Source: CAIRDP01 sp037134895 (GTDB lineage: Bacteria; Bacteroidota; Bacteroidia; Bacteroidales; FEN-979). From it: a stretch of 60,102 nt of DNA. The stretch covers positions 1 to 60,102 of the forward strand of contig JBAXLI010000020.1 of assembly GCA_037134895.1 (NCBI GenBank), written 5' to 3'. Shown here in pieces: positions 1 through 7,781 of the stretch. The notes under the pieces are model-generated. The model was not told the origin of the DNA. It saw only the letters and a list, made by a program, of their open reading frames with translations, and searched no databases. The translations under genes were made by a program, and so were the position numbers. Numbering within the stretch: the stretch's first letter is position 1; each line of letters begins with the position of its first letter.

Positions 1-62
1 ACAGCCAAATCTTGTTAATAACCCTTATTTTTTTAATCACTGATTAGTTACCAAAAACCTAA

Positions 63-683
63 TTATTTGAAGAGCCAGCCTAATCGCAGGTTGCCGTAAA
101 TGCCATTGATGTAAAGGCATCCGGCGGATATGGTGAGTTGATCTTTGATTACGAGCTGGGCGCCGGCTTCGAGGCCGGGGAATGTTTGGAAGGAGTTGAT
201 GGAGATGCCGACATATGGGCCTATGCGGAATAGGGGTTGTTTTGGGATGGGTTTGGTAATGCAGGTATCGACCTGCCGGGTGATGGTGATGATATCTTTG
301 GGCCAGGTGAAATCGGAGAATGTAATGGATTGGAGGTCGCCTTTGGCTTGCCAGTGGAACCGGAGACCAAGTTGGCTGAATACTGAATCGTACCAACATT
401 CTCGGTAGGGGATCAGGATTGTATCATGAATGACTGTTTTAACTGAAATGGGTTTTATAACGATCTGGCTGAGCTGGTGAACGGTATCGTGGATTGTATC
501 TATTTTAATGGGGGCATTTTTATACGCTGAGATTATTGTGGCCTGATCACGAATTATCTTGTTCCTGGATTCGTCGTGTAAAACCCGCTCCAATATTACA
601 CCACAGATAAGCAGAAAGGCCAGAATAATAGATATCCAGACAAGAGGGCGGTTTATTACTCCGGTATTATTGGTTGAATCCAC
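63..683 (-). CDS. Spanin-like inner-membrane-anchored phage protein (206 aa)
   Basis: A predicted transmembrane segment lies at about residues 14-31 (LVWISIILAFLLICGVIL), followed by a charged segment and an extended beta-rich C-terminus. The ORF opens with GTG at 683 and begins 14 bases after the lysozyme stop, so it is the last gene seen of the holin-lysozyme block. Position, single N-terminal anchor and periplasm-facing tail resemble the i-spanin or Rz-type proteins of Gram-negative phages. However, the C-terminal half (residues 145-206, ending LRLGWLFK) looks like strands of a small beta-barrel rather than a coiled coil. I infer a role in late lysis or envelope disruption from context only; the family is not recognised with certainty. 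Confidence 0.6.
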   Translation of the reverse strand: MDSTNNTGVINRPLVWISIILAFLLICGVILERVLHDESRNKIIRDQATIISAYKNAPIKIDTIHDTVHQLSQIVIKPISVKTVIHDTILIPYRECWYDSVFSQLGLRFHWQAKGDLQSITFSDFTWPKDIITITRQVDTCITKPIPKQPLFRIGPYVGISINSFQTFPGLEAGAQLVIKDQLTISAGCLYINGIYGNLRLGWLFK

Positions 684-697
684 TTGAATTGCCTCGA

Positions 698-1213
698 TTA
701 GAAGTATTTCAGTTCGTTGTGAATATGTAACCAGGCTTCGGACTTTCTTCTCTTGGTAAGGCCTGATGAGTCTTGCTTTTCACCGGGTTCGTCGATCTGG
801 CCATCAAGATCATCGTCGATGCCTGGGGAACCTGCGCATTTTGTGTACATCAGAAATGCATATTCAATAGAGGTATTAGTATCACGCGCATTGACATACC
901 TGAGCAGGGAGGATTTCCGGAGGGCGTTGCAGCCAACATTATAGGCGAAGGATACCAGCGCATCGAATTGATATTGCATAAGGCGGATTGTAAGCATTTC
1001 GCTGAGCTGGTTTTCGATTTTCCGGAGATCGTGCATCAGGTAATCCCTAGCTTGCTTATAGGAGATCCTGTCGCCTTCTTTGACGGGGGTTCCGTCGGGA
1101 TAGTTGGTGGTACCGATCCCGATGGTCCAGACGCCTGCGGGGCAGCGATATGCCTGTGAGCGGAGACCTTCGTAATGCTCGATGAGGGCCAAACCTTTTT
1201 CGGAGGTGGTCAT
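698..1213 (-). CDS. GH24 phage lysozyme (endolysin) with acidic insert
   Basis: Cleaves peptidoglycan between MurNAc and GlcNAc to release progeny. The GH24 triad is visible near the N-terminus with E15, C24 and T30 in the spacing E-8aa-D/C-5aa-T. The middle residue is the rarer cysteine rather than aspartate; both are known in this family. YNVG around residue 91 and a C-terminal GLTKRRKSEAWL complete the fold. Between them, around residues 127-146, sits an extra acidic stretch reading GIDDDLDGQIDEPGE, like a calcium-binding DxDxDG loop, which ordinary GH24 enzymes lack. There is no signal peptide, so export depends on the holin upstream, whose stop overlaps this start in ATGA. Confidence 0.92.
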   Translation of the reverse strand: MTTSEKGLALIEHYEGLRSQAYRCPAGVWTIGIGTTNYPDGTPVKEGDRISYKQARDYLMHDLRKIENQLSEMLTIRLMQYQFDALVSFAYNVGCNALRKSSLLRYVNARDTNTSIEYAFLMYTKCAGSPGIDDDLDGQIDEPGEKQDSSGLTKRRKSEAWLHIHNELKYF

Positions 1214-1443
1214 TTCTCGGTCTTTAAGGGGAAGCCCTGGCTATTGGTCAGGAAATTCTTGATCAGATAGGCAATGCCTGCTGCCAGGCCGGTCAAGAGG
1301 ATGGGCTGGAAGAATGCCCAGGTAAAGGTTAATGTACCGGCCTGGAGCGCCTGGTAAACTGCCGTGAGGATTGCGCCGATGACGGCAACGAGGAGACCTT
1401 TTATGAGGTCCATCCAGTTCAGGGTTAAGAAACTTGAGTTCAT
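1210..1443 (-). CDS. Phage holin (77 aa)
   Basis: Small protein with two hydrophobic helices, at about residues 14-34 (IKGLLVAVIGAILTAVYQAL) and 44-66 (FFQPILLTGLAAGIAYLIKNF), separated by a short polar turn and ending in a charged tail (KTEK). Size, topology and position immediately before the lysozyme fit a class II-type holin, which permeabilises the inner membrane and times lysis. Its stop codon overlaps the lysozyme start by four bases, so the two are translationally coupled. The start ATG at 1443 follows a 34-base tandem-repeat spacer (1452-1484). The exact holin family is not assigned. Confidence 0.85.
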   Translation of the reverse strand: MNSSFLTLNWMDLIKGLLVAVIGAILTAVYQALQAGTLTFTWAFFQPILLTGLAAGIAYLIKNFLTNSQGFPLKTEK

Positions 1444-1451
1444 GGTTTAAC

Positions 1452-1484
1452 AATTTACGATGTACGATGTACGAATTACGAAAG
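1452..1484. repeat. Intergenic short tandem repeat, TTACGA/GTACGA words
   Basis: The gap upstream of the holin consists of consecutive words of the type TTTACGA, TGTACGA, TGTACGA, ATTACGA (about 7-8 nt period). Similar but not identical words fill the gaps at 3026-3085 and 3438-3480. Confidence 0.8.
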
Positions 1485-1486
1485 CT

Positions 1487-1756
1487 TTATTTGGGATTCC
1501 GGAGATAGATTTGGATCTCGTCGATCTTTTTGAGGATTTCACGGGTATCGGATTTGATATCAGAGCGCAGTGTTTCAATTTCGCGACTGTTATCAGACTT
1601 ATGAAAAACCAAATCCTGTTTGAGGTTGGTGAGTTCAACGTTAATCTCGGCCAGGCGGATTTCCATGTGAACCCAAACGGAAACAATGGCCACAAGAAAC
1701 GTTAGCAGGCTGATTGCCTGGGGTAGTGGGAGACCGAATATTTTCCATTCTTTCAT
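1487..1756 (-). CDS. Small membrane protein with coiled coil, lysis region (89 aa)
   Basis: Start chosen at the ATG at 1756 (MKEWKIFGLP), because the upstream part of the open frame is made of the repeat spacer. One transmembrane helix at about residues 9-28 is followed by a heptad-rich charged tail (EINVELTNLKQDLVFHKSDN and onward to residue 86) that should form a coiled coil. Such small one-helix coiled-coil proteins are common next to holins in Bacteroidetes phages. A spanin or holin accessory role is an inference. No family is recognised. Confidence 0.65.
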   Translation of the reverse strand: MKEWKIFGLPLPQAISLLTFLVAIVSVWVHMEIRLAEINVELTNLKQDLVFHKSDNSREIETLRSDIKSDTREILKKIDEIQIYLRNPK

Positions 1757-1760
1757 AACA

Positions 1761-1796
1761 TAGGCATTTGGCACTGGGCACTGGGCACTAGGCAAA
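1761..1796. repeat. Intergenic short tandem repeat, GGGCACT words
   Basis: Reads TTGGCACTG, GGCACTG, GGCACTA, GGCA in tandem, about 8 nt per unit. It lies between the fibre gene and the small membrane protein, and belongs to the word-like spacers seen throughout the window. A near copy with different ends is at 21895-21935. Confidence 0.75.
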
Positions 1797-1800
1797 AGGA

Positions 1801-3018
1801 TTAGGAGCCATAGAAGGCTACTTCGACCATTTCAACATAGGCTACCCAGCGAATTACTGTTTCGGCTGCACCGGTGACTGTGATTTTAAGAGCGCCATTG
1901 GAGGTATCGGCCGTAACGGCAGCATCCCAGGCTGAAACACTTTCGGCAATCACGGTTTTTGTTACGGCCCCGATGAGAGCAGCAGAGGCTGAGGTTGCAT
2001 CCTTTTTAATGAGGCCTTTGAACTCATAGGCTGCTCCCTTTGTGTTATCATCGGTGGCAGCAACTACCATGATCCTGAAAGCATTCATCTTGTTATTCAT
2101 CAGGACGATATAATCTTCTTCACCAACCACAAGATCCAAAGGCCCATCGTCTTCGGTAGAAGCCCGGGCAATGATGTTGGTATACTGGGCTTCGCCAATT
2201 TCGCCGGGATTACTGAACCCGCAGGAAGCCTTGGCATGCTGATAGATATTGTAGGTTTTCGCATTGCAACCTTCGGCATGGGAATAATCGGCTGCACATT
2301 CATTTAAAGTGCCTTCGGCATGCCCGCCGACGCCTGAAACAATATTGCCATCTCCTTCGGCAAATGCCGTTTCGGCAGAAATCACATGACTGGAGCCATA
2401 GGCTGTGGACTTATTGCCACTCACCTGATGCTGATCACCAAAGGCCGAGCTGTGATCAGCGGTAATTTCGTTATGCTCTCCTGCAACCAGACAGAATTGC
2501 CCGCTGACCTCATTATGAGATCCGGCTGCGGCCATAGAATTTGCACCAGACACCTGATTATGCTGTCCGCCAGCAATGAAGGAACCGGCCCCACTGGCAA
2601 CCCTGCTAACCGATTCACGGACAAACTGAAAATCGGTAGCATTGGCACCACGCGCATTGCCAGCCAGAGCCCCAGCAGATAAGGTACCCTGAACAGCTTT
2701 AGAACATGTAGAAAGGTCCTGATCACCAGTATTACTACCGGAAACCGCTGCTAATGCTATGGCGTTGGCGTGCACATGATCATTAGCATTGGAATGCTTC
2801 TTTAGGATTGCATCATCATAATCGGCCTGGAGGCCCAGAATGGCCTTAATGGCCGGGCCGGTGCTTGCCAGGAAGTTGAGAATGCCCAGGCTGTCGAGCC
2901 AGGTTCGGATAATGCCTGACCTTGGACGATCAGGAGCAGACTCCTGCTTTGTAAAATCACGATAGTTTGTACTGCCGCGATTCTGCTGACCCATGAGAAA
3001 ATATTTTGAACTGCCCAT
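1801..3018 (-). CDS. Phage fibre/appendage protein with YadA-like head repeats (405 aa)
   Basis: Residues about 150-262 contain eight 14-residue repeats, each beginning with G followed by a pattern such as xHNxVSGxxSxAxG (glycines at 150, 166, 180, 194, 208, 222, 236 and 250). This is the signature of the left-handed parallel beta-roll of YadA-type trimeric adhesin heads. The N-terminal 140 residues include a hydrophobic patch (LDSLGILNFLASTGPAIKAI) that may attach to the virion. The C-terminal 140 residues resemble the beta-strand domain following such repeats in phage peptidase_G2-type fibres. It probably forms a trimeric tail or head fibre used for host contact. The gene lies between structural genes and the lysis block. 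Confidence 0.75.
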   Translation of the reverse strand: MGSSKYFLMGQQNRGSTNYRDFTKQESAPDRPRSGIIRTWLDSLGILNFLASTGPAIKAILGLQADYDDAILKKHSNANDHVHANAIALAAVSGSNTGDQDLSTCSKAVQGTLSAGALAGNARGANATDFQFVRESVSRVASGAGSFIAGGQHNQVSGANSMAAAGSHNEVSGQFCLVAGEHNEITADHSSAFGDQHQVSGNKSTAYGSSHVISAETAFAEGDGNIVSGVGGHAEGTLNECAADYSHAEGCNAKTYNIYQHAKASCGFSNPGEIGEAQYTNIIARASTEDDGPLDLVVGEEDYIVLMNNKMNAFRIMVVAATDDNTKGAAYEFKGLIKKDATSASAALIGAVTKTVIAESVSAWDAAVTADTSNGALKITVTGAAETVIRWVAYVEMVEVAFYGS

Positions 3019-3025
3019 ATGAAGT

Positions 3026-3085
3026 GATTTACGATTTACGAAGCCCGAATTACGATTTCATTTACGATTTACGAATTACGAATTA
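3026..3085. repeat. Intergenic short tandem repeat, ATTTACGA words
   Basis: The 60-base gap is built almost wholly of ATTTACG, ATTTACGA, AATTACGA and related words, with a period of 7-8 nt. It separates the fibre gene from the 115-aa structural protein. Confidence 0.85.
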
Positions 3086-3430
3086 GGTCATGATGACATA
3101 CATTTTATCGAGGCTGCCGGTTTTGGCTTCGCCTACGTCCATGGAGAACTGAATCCAGGTAGTGAGGAGATCGGACACGTTAAGAGTCATTGAGGTGAAA
3201 TCCTTATCGAGGGTGATGGTAATTGGTGCATCATCCTCGTTGACACAGGCATCAAAATTGAACCCGTCGAGGCTCTGATTCATTGACATTACAATATCAT
3301 CATCAAGACTGCTATAGACGAACTGAATGGTGAGTTTTGTAGCGCCATTAGGAATCTGGATATAAGGAGTGCTGGCATTCCCGGCTGAAACGGGAAGCGA
3401 ACATTGAATCATTCTGCGGGCGATAGACAT
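3083..3430 (-). CDS. Phage structural protein of unknown family (115 aa)
   Basis: A soluble, beta-rich small protein with no signal peptide or membrane segment, opening MSIARRMIQCSLPV. It is not a family I recognise. It lies between the head-tail connector and the fibre gene in the leftward late operon. That position and its composition (alternating hydrophobic strands such as YIQIPNGATKLTIQFVYSS and ITITLDKDFTSMTLNVSD) suggest a virion component, for example a decoration, completion or fibre-attachment protein. Both flanking gaps are short tandem-repeat spacers. Confidence 0.6.
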   Translation of the reverse strand: MSIARRMIQCSLPVSAGNASTPYIQIPNGATKLTIQFVYSSLDDDIVMSMNQSLDGFNFDACVNEDDAPITITLDKDFTSMTLNVSDLLTTWIQFSMDVGEAKTGSLDKMYVIMT

Positions 3431-3437
3431 GGCTTTT

Positions 3438-3480
3438 TGATTTACGAATTACGAAGGACGATTTACGATTTTCGGGTATT
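3438..3480. repeat. Intergenic short tandem repeat, TTTACGAATTACGA words
   Basis: Units TTTACGA, ATTACGAA, GGACGA, TTTACGA in tandem between two structural genes; same word family as 1452-1484 and 3026-3085. Confidence 0.8.
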
Positions 3481-3483
3481 CAA

Positions 3484-3957
3484 TTATGATGTGACTCTGA
3501 AGCCTGAGACTCTTTTGGAGGCGGGGGCTGTGTATAATGGATAATTCTGGGCGATGACGTATTCCTGCAGGAGTGTTTGTTTGGAACGGGCAATGGAAAG
3601 TACTTCCTGCATGGTGTCGCGGCGATGGTCCCTTGGGAGCAATACTGCGGTGGAGATTTCAACCAGGGCGGGTGACAATGCCGGATCGGCGCCGGGGGTG
3701 TACTGGGCTGTTTCGAGCAGCTGCTGGTTGAGCATGGCATATTTGACAAAGAAAGCGAGGCAAGGCTTTATATACGATGTAATCAGAGTCGAGTAATCAC
3801 CTGGGTTTGTAACGACATCGTCATAAAGCGCTGCTGTCAATATGGGTTTTACATACCTGAGCTCGGCGGTTTGGATGACTTCGGATTTGATCATCGTGGG
3901 ATCGAGCTCGGTGACATAGGCGAGGGTAATTACTTCCGATGAGGTGATTAAGGACAT
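3484..3957 (-). CDS. Putative head-tail connector/head completion protein (157 aa)
   Basis: Mostly alpha-helical protein of 157 residues directly downstream of the portal gene. It opens MSLITSSEVITLAYVTELDP and has a long helix around residues 60-85 (LITSYIKPCLAFFVKYAMLN). Size, helical content and the position after the portal fit the DUF6712-like or gp6-type adaptor proteins of Bacteroidetes phages, which ring the portal and seal the filled head. The family assignment is by context and general resemblance, not by a decisive motif. The start ATG at 3957 is preceded on the message by a word-repeat spacer. Confidence 0.6.
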   Translation of the reverse strand: MSLITSSEVITLAYVTELDPTMIKSEVIQTAELRYVKPILTAALYDDVVTNPGDYSTLITSYIKPCLAFFVKYAMLNQQLLETAQYTPGADPALSPALVEISTAVLLPRDHRRDTMQEVLSIARSKQTLLQEYVIAQNYPLYTAPASKRVSGFRVTS

Positions 3958-3962
3958 TTTTT

Positions 3963-4003
3963 ATGAATATCGAATGTTGAACATTGAATGTTGAATGTCG
4001 AAG
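3963..4003. repeat. Intergenic short tandem repeat, TTGAATGT/TCGAATGT words
   Basis: Words ATATCGAA, TGTTGAA, CATTGAA, TGTTGAA, TGTCGAA in tandem. Nearly the same word set recurs at 6667-6710 and 19891-19935, showing that some words are reused within the element. Confidence 0.85.
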
Positions 4004-4013
4004 TATTTAAATT

Positions 4014-5270
4014 TCATACGTTTAGGGTGTCGGAGGAGGGATAGATGTTTTTTAATTGGAGTACCAGGAGTTTTTGGACGGGGTCGGTTTTGTCGTAGTC
4101 GAGGCCGGTATCGCGGCGGATTTCCCATACATATTTCATAGGGTTGATACGGCTGATGGATGGGGTGTTGATGAATTCGAAGTCTTTGAACTCCAGGTTG
4201 CATTCTGAGAGAGAGGTTTCAAGGGATTGTATAAAGACTTCCTGGATGGGATGGATGACGGTGGAAATGGCGATGTCGTACTCGTTGAGGATGCGGCCGG
4301 AGTCGAAACCAGCTTTTTCGTCGGAGTAGGGAGTTAGGGTGCGGAACCAGTTGTGAATGGTGATAAGGGAGATTTCGGACTGCTTGTGCAGACTGGTCCA
4401 ATTGTCTTCCTTATCACGGTTGAAAGAAATGAACTTTGCTTCCTGGGAACTGATGCCGGGCCCCAGGTCAGAAAGGTACTGAATGATGATTTCGTTGGCC
4501 TTGGAACTGAGAGCGCCTTTATACTGCTGAAACATGGCATCCAGTTCATCGGCCGCTTCATCGGAGTTCACTCCCGGGATCACCAAGAGGCCGGGAGTGG
4601 CAAAAGAAGATTCAAGGCGGGTCTGATTCCAAATATTGGTAAGGCCCGAGATGATGACATTACGGATGCCGGCAAAATAGGACGGAATACCGTAGTAAAA
4701 GAATTCAGGCTCGTAATCTTTGATCTGCACAACAGAATGCAGCAATCCGTCGGAACCCTTTGAAAATTCAGGAAAAAGCGCAATGGTTTGCAGATCCTTG
4801 TCATCCTTGCCCTTAAACAAATCCCAACAGGGATGGATCAGAACCTGCTTGCCATCGACATGCAAGCGTACCCGGGAAGCATCCTGATGGTAGACAAAGA
4901 CAAAGGACCTTTTTGAATTGGAAACCAGCTCATAATAACAGTTTCCGAAGGTGAGGAAATCAAAACAGAGCTTCTTCAAGGTGTACAAAAAGGGTTCCCG
5001 GATATTATTGGATAGGTTGATAAAACCTGAGGTTGCCGGATCGGAAGACTGGATGCCCTGGCCAATGATGTAGTTGGTTTTTGAATTCAGGATTGCCCGG
5101 TGAACAGGAACCTCCCTAGCCAGTTTGATCAACTGGCGGGGGAGGGCGTTATCATCCCCAAATGGTATGTAATCCTGATAATTGGTCCGCGAAGCAATAT
5201 AATCGGTATCAAACAAATCAAGGACAGGAGCGTAATTGAACTCGAAAAACCGAGGATAGGCATTAGACAT
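4014..5270 (-). CDS. Phage portal protein (418 aa)
   Basis: The portal dodecamer sits at one head vertex and is the DNA channel and docking site for the terminase. Support: length about 420 aa, position between the capsid and connector genes, and an N-terminal pattern typical of the family (YIPFGDDNALPRQLIKLA, then VHRAILNSKTNYIIGQG near residues 54-72). A long central region is followed by a helical stem-like segment (about residues 255-310: DAMFQQYKGALSSKANEIII then EKAGFDSGRILNEYDIAIST). The start at 5270 follows a CATTAGG-type repeat spacer. I see no frameshift. Confidence 0.85.
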   Translation of the reverse strand: MSNAYPRFFEFNYAPVLDLFDTDYIASRTNYQDYIPFGDDNALPRQLIKLAREVPVHRAILNSKTNYIIGQGIQSSDPATSGFINLSNNIREPFLYTLKKLCFDFLTFGNCYYELVSNSKRSFVFVYHQDASRVRLHVDGKQVLIHPCWDLFKGKDDKDLQTIALFPEFSKGSDGLLHSVVQIKDYEPEFFYYGIPSYFAGIRNVIISGLTNIWNQTRLESSFATPGLLVIPGVNSDEAADELDAMFQQYKGALSSKANEIIIQYLSDLGPGISSQEAKFISFNRDKEDNWTSLHKQSEISLITIHNWFRTLTPYSDEKAGFDSGRILNEYDIAISTVIHPIQEVFIQSLETSLSECNLEFKDFEFINTPSISRINPMKYVWEIRRDTGLDYDKTDPVQKLLVLQLKNIYPSSDTLNV

Positions 5271-5290
5271 CAGGCATTAGGCATTAGTAA
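5261..5290. repeat. Intergenic short tandem repeat, GGCATTA words
   Basis: Words GGCATTA, GACATCA, GGCATTA, GGCATTA at 8-nt spacing. They overlap the portal start codon: the N-terminal codons of the portal are themselves part of the repeat. Confidence 0.75.
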
Positions 5291-5295
5291 GTGAA

Positions 5296-6648
5296 TTAAT
5301 CTCCGAAGCCGGCAAGCATAAGGAGTTCGGAATGCAGATAAGCCGTCTGGGCTTTGTACTGGACCCGGTAACGGCGCATCTGCAGATCGGGGTTATACCA
5401 GGATTCAATATCTTGGGGATCCATCAGTCCGTCGGTAGCGAAGATGAGGTTCTGCTGGGTTGTAAATAAAGCACGATGCGGCTGAATCCCATTCTGGTAG
5501 GTAGCAATCCAGGTATCCCAGTCGGGACGGATGAGAACCGGATAGCCTTCGTAGGAAGGAACATTTACTCCATTCAGCATCATGGTGAGCGGAAGATCAC
5601 CGGTTTTATTCTTGATCGTATGGACGAGGTTCCTCCACATGGAACGGGTGACCATGAACACCAGAGGGAATTCAAACATTTCGGGACGGGCCGTGTCGAT
5701 CATTTCTTCGAGCGTAGCATCAGCTTCACCGGAAGCCAGAGCGCCAGCCTTAACGGCAGCAACCGTTCCGGAAGCTGCAAAAGAACCCCCGCTATTGGCA
5801 ACTGCAGTAAATGTGAAAGACTGTCCTTTGTACCTGCTGACCACCTTGATTTGGGCGCCGGAAGGATTGGTCACAATGACGCCGTTAATCCCGGCACGGG
5901 CCTCAATGGTGGCTTTATGAGTAGTAAGCCAGGCAGCCACAGTAGCCGAAGCGCTGGAAGCATAAGCCTGGGTATATTCCACGCCATTGATGGTAACGGT
6001 AATCAAGGTATCCGTTGCACCATAGGTATAAGTGAGAATTTTCTCTGCTTTTACAGCCGAGGTAGCCGAATCAATGACTACATGCTGGGCTGAAGGAATG
6101 GTTCCGGCATAGAGATTGGCCAGGAAATGCGAAAGAAAACCGGTATAGCCCGAGAAATTGGTATCGACCGTGCCGGTCGGAATACCGGAAGACAAGGTTT
6201 CCTGGACCGGATTGCCGAAAAACATCTGGCGGATCAGGTCCTGCTGACCGGCCTGGGCGATGATCGGCAACATGATCTTATTCCAGATATCGGGCTCCTT
6301 CATCCGCTCGATATCATCCTCCTTATAACCGGTGGCCAGCAACTGCTCTACGATGGATCCCCAGAAAGCCCGGGCATTCTGCTCAAACTCCATGGCCATG
6401 GGAGCCACGGTAATAGACTGTGTTGAAAGCGCAAAGGTCCCAGTGGGGGTGAAACCGGGTGAGGCTTTGGGCTTGGTAATAAAGGAAGGACGGGAGATCT
6501 TGTTCAGGAGCTCGGTGCCCTTGACGTCGGTACGGACTGTGATGGCGCCCCGGATGTCTTCGCCCATGAAGAACGGGCTGACGAAAAATTCACGGATGGA
6601 TTGCTTTGTGAAAGCGGGGCTGATGGCGTGGGAGAAGATGTTTGACAT
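5296..6648 (-). CDS. Major capsid protein, HK97-like, with inserted domain (450 aa)
   Basis: Placed between the protease/scaffold and portal genes, as expected for a HK97-fold coat protein. The first 190 residues (including MFFGNPVQETLSSGIPTGT) and the last 140 (FMVTRSMWRNLVHTIKN through QYKAQTAYLHSELLML) read as a coat core. Between them, about residues 195-310, lies a separate threonine/alanine-rich beta domain with a repeated look (ITVTINGVEYTQAYASSA, then IKVVSRYKGQSFTFTAVANS), resembling an Ig-like or tail-tube-like insertion. Such inserts in coat proteins act as surface decoration or stabilise capsomers; here that is inference. No N-terminal delta domain is obvious, in keeping with a separate scaffold. 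Confidence 0.82.
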   Translation of the reverse strand: MSNIFSHAISPAFTKQSIREFFVSPFFMGEDIRGAITVRTDVKGTELLNKISRPSFITKPKASPGFTPTGTFALSTQSITVAPMAMEFEQNARAFWGSIVEQLLATGYKEDDIERMKEPDIWNKIMLPIIAQAGQQDLIRQMFFGNPVQETLSSGIPTGTVDTNFSGYTGFLSHFLANLYAGTIPSAQHVVIDSATSAVKAEKILTYTYGATDTLITVTINGVEYTQAYASSASATVAAWLTTHKATIEARAGINGVIVTNPSGAQIKVVSRYKGQSFTFTAVANSGGSFAASGTVAAVKAGALASGEADATLEEMIDTARPEMFEFPLVFMVTRSMWRNLVHTIKNKTGDLPLTMMLNGVNVPSYEGYPVLIRPDWDTWIATYQNGIQPHRALFTTQQNLIFATDGLMDPQDIESWYNPDLQMRRYRVQYKAQTAYLHSELLMLAGFGD

Positions 6649-6666
6649 GGGGATTAGGATTGAAAA

Positions 6667-6730
6667 GATGAATATCGAATATTGAATAACGAATGTTGAA
6701 TGTCGAATGAAAGATGATGCAGGATGCGGG
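6667..6730. repeat. Intergenic short tandem repeats, TCGAATATTGAA then GATGCAGGATGCGG words
   Basis: Two adjoining repeat tracts: AATATCGAATATTGAATAACGAATGT-type words, then GATGATGCAGGATGCGGGATGAG. They fill the gap between capsid and protease genes. Confidence 0.8.
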
Positions 6731-6738
6731 ATGAGTTG

Positions 6739-7695
6739 TTACTTTTTGAGTTTGTCTTTGAGGTGGATGGGCATTTCCTTGAGGAGCTGCTTGCCGAAGG
6801 TTTCTTCGGAAGGTCCGACTTTGAGCTGGGGATCAGCGCCTTCGACTGTGGTGGGCCGGGCTTTGAGCTGGTCCTGAAGAGTGGTTATCTGCTCCTGAAG
6901 CGCTGAGAGTTGTTTCTGGTGATCAGCCTCCAGGGTCGAAATCTGTTTCTGATAGTCGGCTTCGAGCTGTTCAACGGTCTGGTTATAATCCTTGAGAGCA
7001 TCGGCATTGGCTCCATCCGGAGCCGGGTTCAGGAGGTTTTTAAGCCTTTGGAAAAGTTCTTTTTTCATGGTGTTGTTGTTTGAAAAATATTTAAGCATGA
7101 ATTCAATGATAGTGTCGGGCTTTTTGGCAATGAGCCAGGCAATTGCAGGATTTTCATCCAGGAAGCGGGTCGCCTGATAAGAGAAGGAATCCACTGCAAA
7201 AAGAGAATTCGTGGCTGCAGGATCATCTACCAGGTCGGTGGCCAGAAGGTCCTCAATACGGGTGGCAGGATATTCATCATCGGTGATCACCGGTTCGCCC
7301 GGGATAAAGGCAATCGATGCCCCGAACATATCCGGGTTGTTTTTGGCCATCTTCAGGATATACGCATGAAGGTTCCCGGAAGGAGATTCCTTGCAGACCT
7401 CATCCAGATGCAGATCACCATAGACCTTATCACCATAGACCTTGAAATTTTTAAACCGACCGATATAGGTACCAAACGAAGAGCTGCACATATTGGGATG
7501 ACCAAAGCGAGCCTTAACTCCATTCTCCTTCTCATTTCCAAGTTTTTCAATCTGGGCCAGAGTGGTTGCATCGATCTGCTCGAAATAAGATTTCACCTTC
7601 CCCACCTGGGCGACGATGACCTTATGAAGAGTACCAGTAGCTTCATCAACACTTGCTGCAGAAAAGGCGATTGGAGGAGTGGAAAAGGACTTCAT
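6739..7695 (-). CDS. Prohead protease with C-terminal scaffold domain (318 aa)
   Basis: Start chosen at the ATG at 7695 (MKSFSTPPIAF), the first in-frame ATG with a promoter behind it. Residues 1-175 contain a serine-protease-like core with HKVIVAQVGKV near the start, the FGHP motif (candidate catalytic histidine) near residue 65 and a small-residue loop around residues 103-106 (SPSG). Residues about 235-290 are a long charged coiled coil (TVEQLEADYQKQISTLEADH) typical of scaffolding. An in-frame ATG at 7068 (MKKELFQRLKNLLN) lies exactly at the boundary and could start the scaffold part alone. It is the first gene of the leftward late operon. Confidence 0.78.
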   Translation of the reverse strand: MKSFSTPPIAFSAASVDEATGTLHKVIVAQVGKVKSYFEQIDATTLAQIEKLGNEKENGVKARFGHPNMCSSSFGTYIGRFKNFKVYGDKVYGDLHLDEVCKESPSGNLHAYILKMAKNNPDMFGASIAFIPGEPVITDDEYPATRIEDLLATDLVDDPAATNSLFAVDSFSYQATRFLDENPAIAWLIAKKPDTIIEFMLKYFSNNNTMKKELFQRLKNLLNPAPDGANADALKDYNQTVEQLEADYQKQISTLEADHQKQLSALQEQITTLQDQLKARPTTVEGADPQLKVGPSEETFGKQLLKEMPIHLKDKLKK

Positions 7696-7719
7696 ATTGG
7701 CAGGAAAAATTGATAGCCA

Positions 7720-7727
7720 CAAACATA
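7720..7727 (-). promoter_or_regulatory. Candidate -7 box for the leftward late operon
   Basis: On the minus strand this reads TATGTTTG, a perfect match to the Bacteroidetes TAnnTTTG box, about 25 bases before the protease start at 7695. I do not see a convincing TTG -33 box at the usual distance. Confidence 0.5.
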
Positions 7728-7781
7728 CAACAGACTTAAAGTAATTGTTTAGTACATGTTGGCAAAAAGTTGCATGATAGC

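Noticed and set aside
1..62. Start of another phage gene at the left edge
   Set aside because: Only AT-rich noncoding sequence is seen before the spanin-like gene's stop; nothing can be supported.
773..1159. 128-aa plus-strand ORF over the lysozyme gene
   Set aside because: It is the complementary frame of a clear GH24 gene and carries no motif of its own.
1801..3018. Diversity-generating retroelement target
   Set aside because: No reverse transcriptase or template repeat was found, and the fibre ends without a C-lectin-like variable region.
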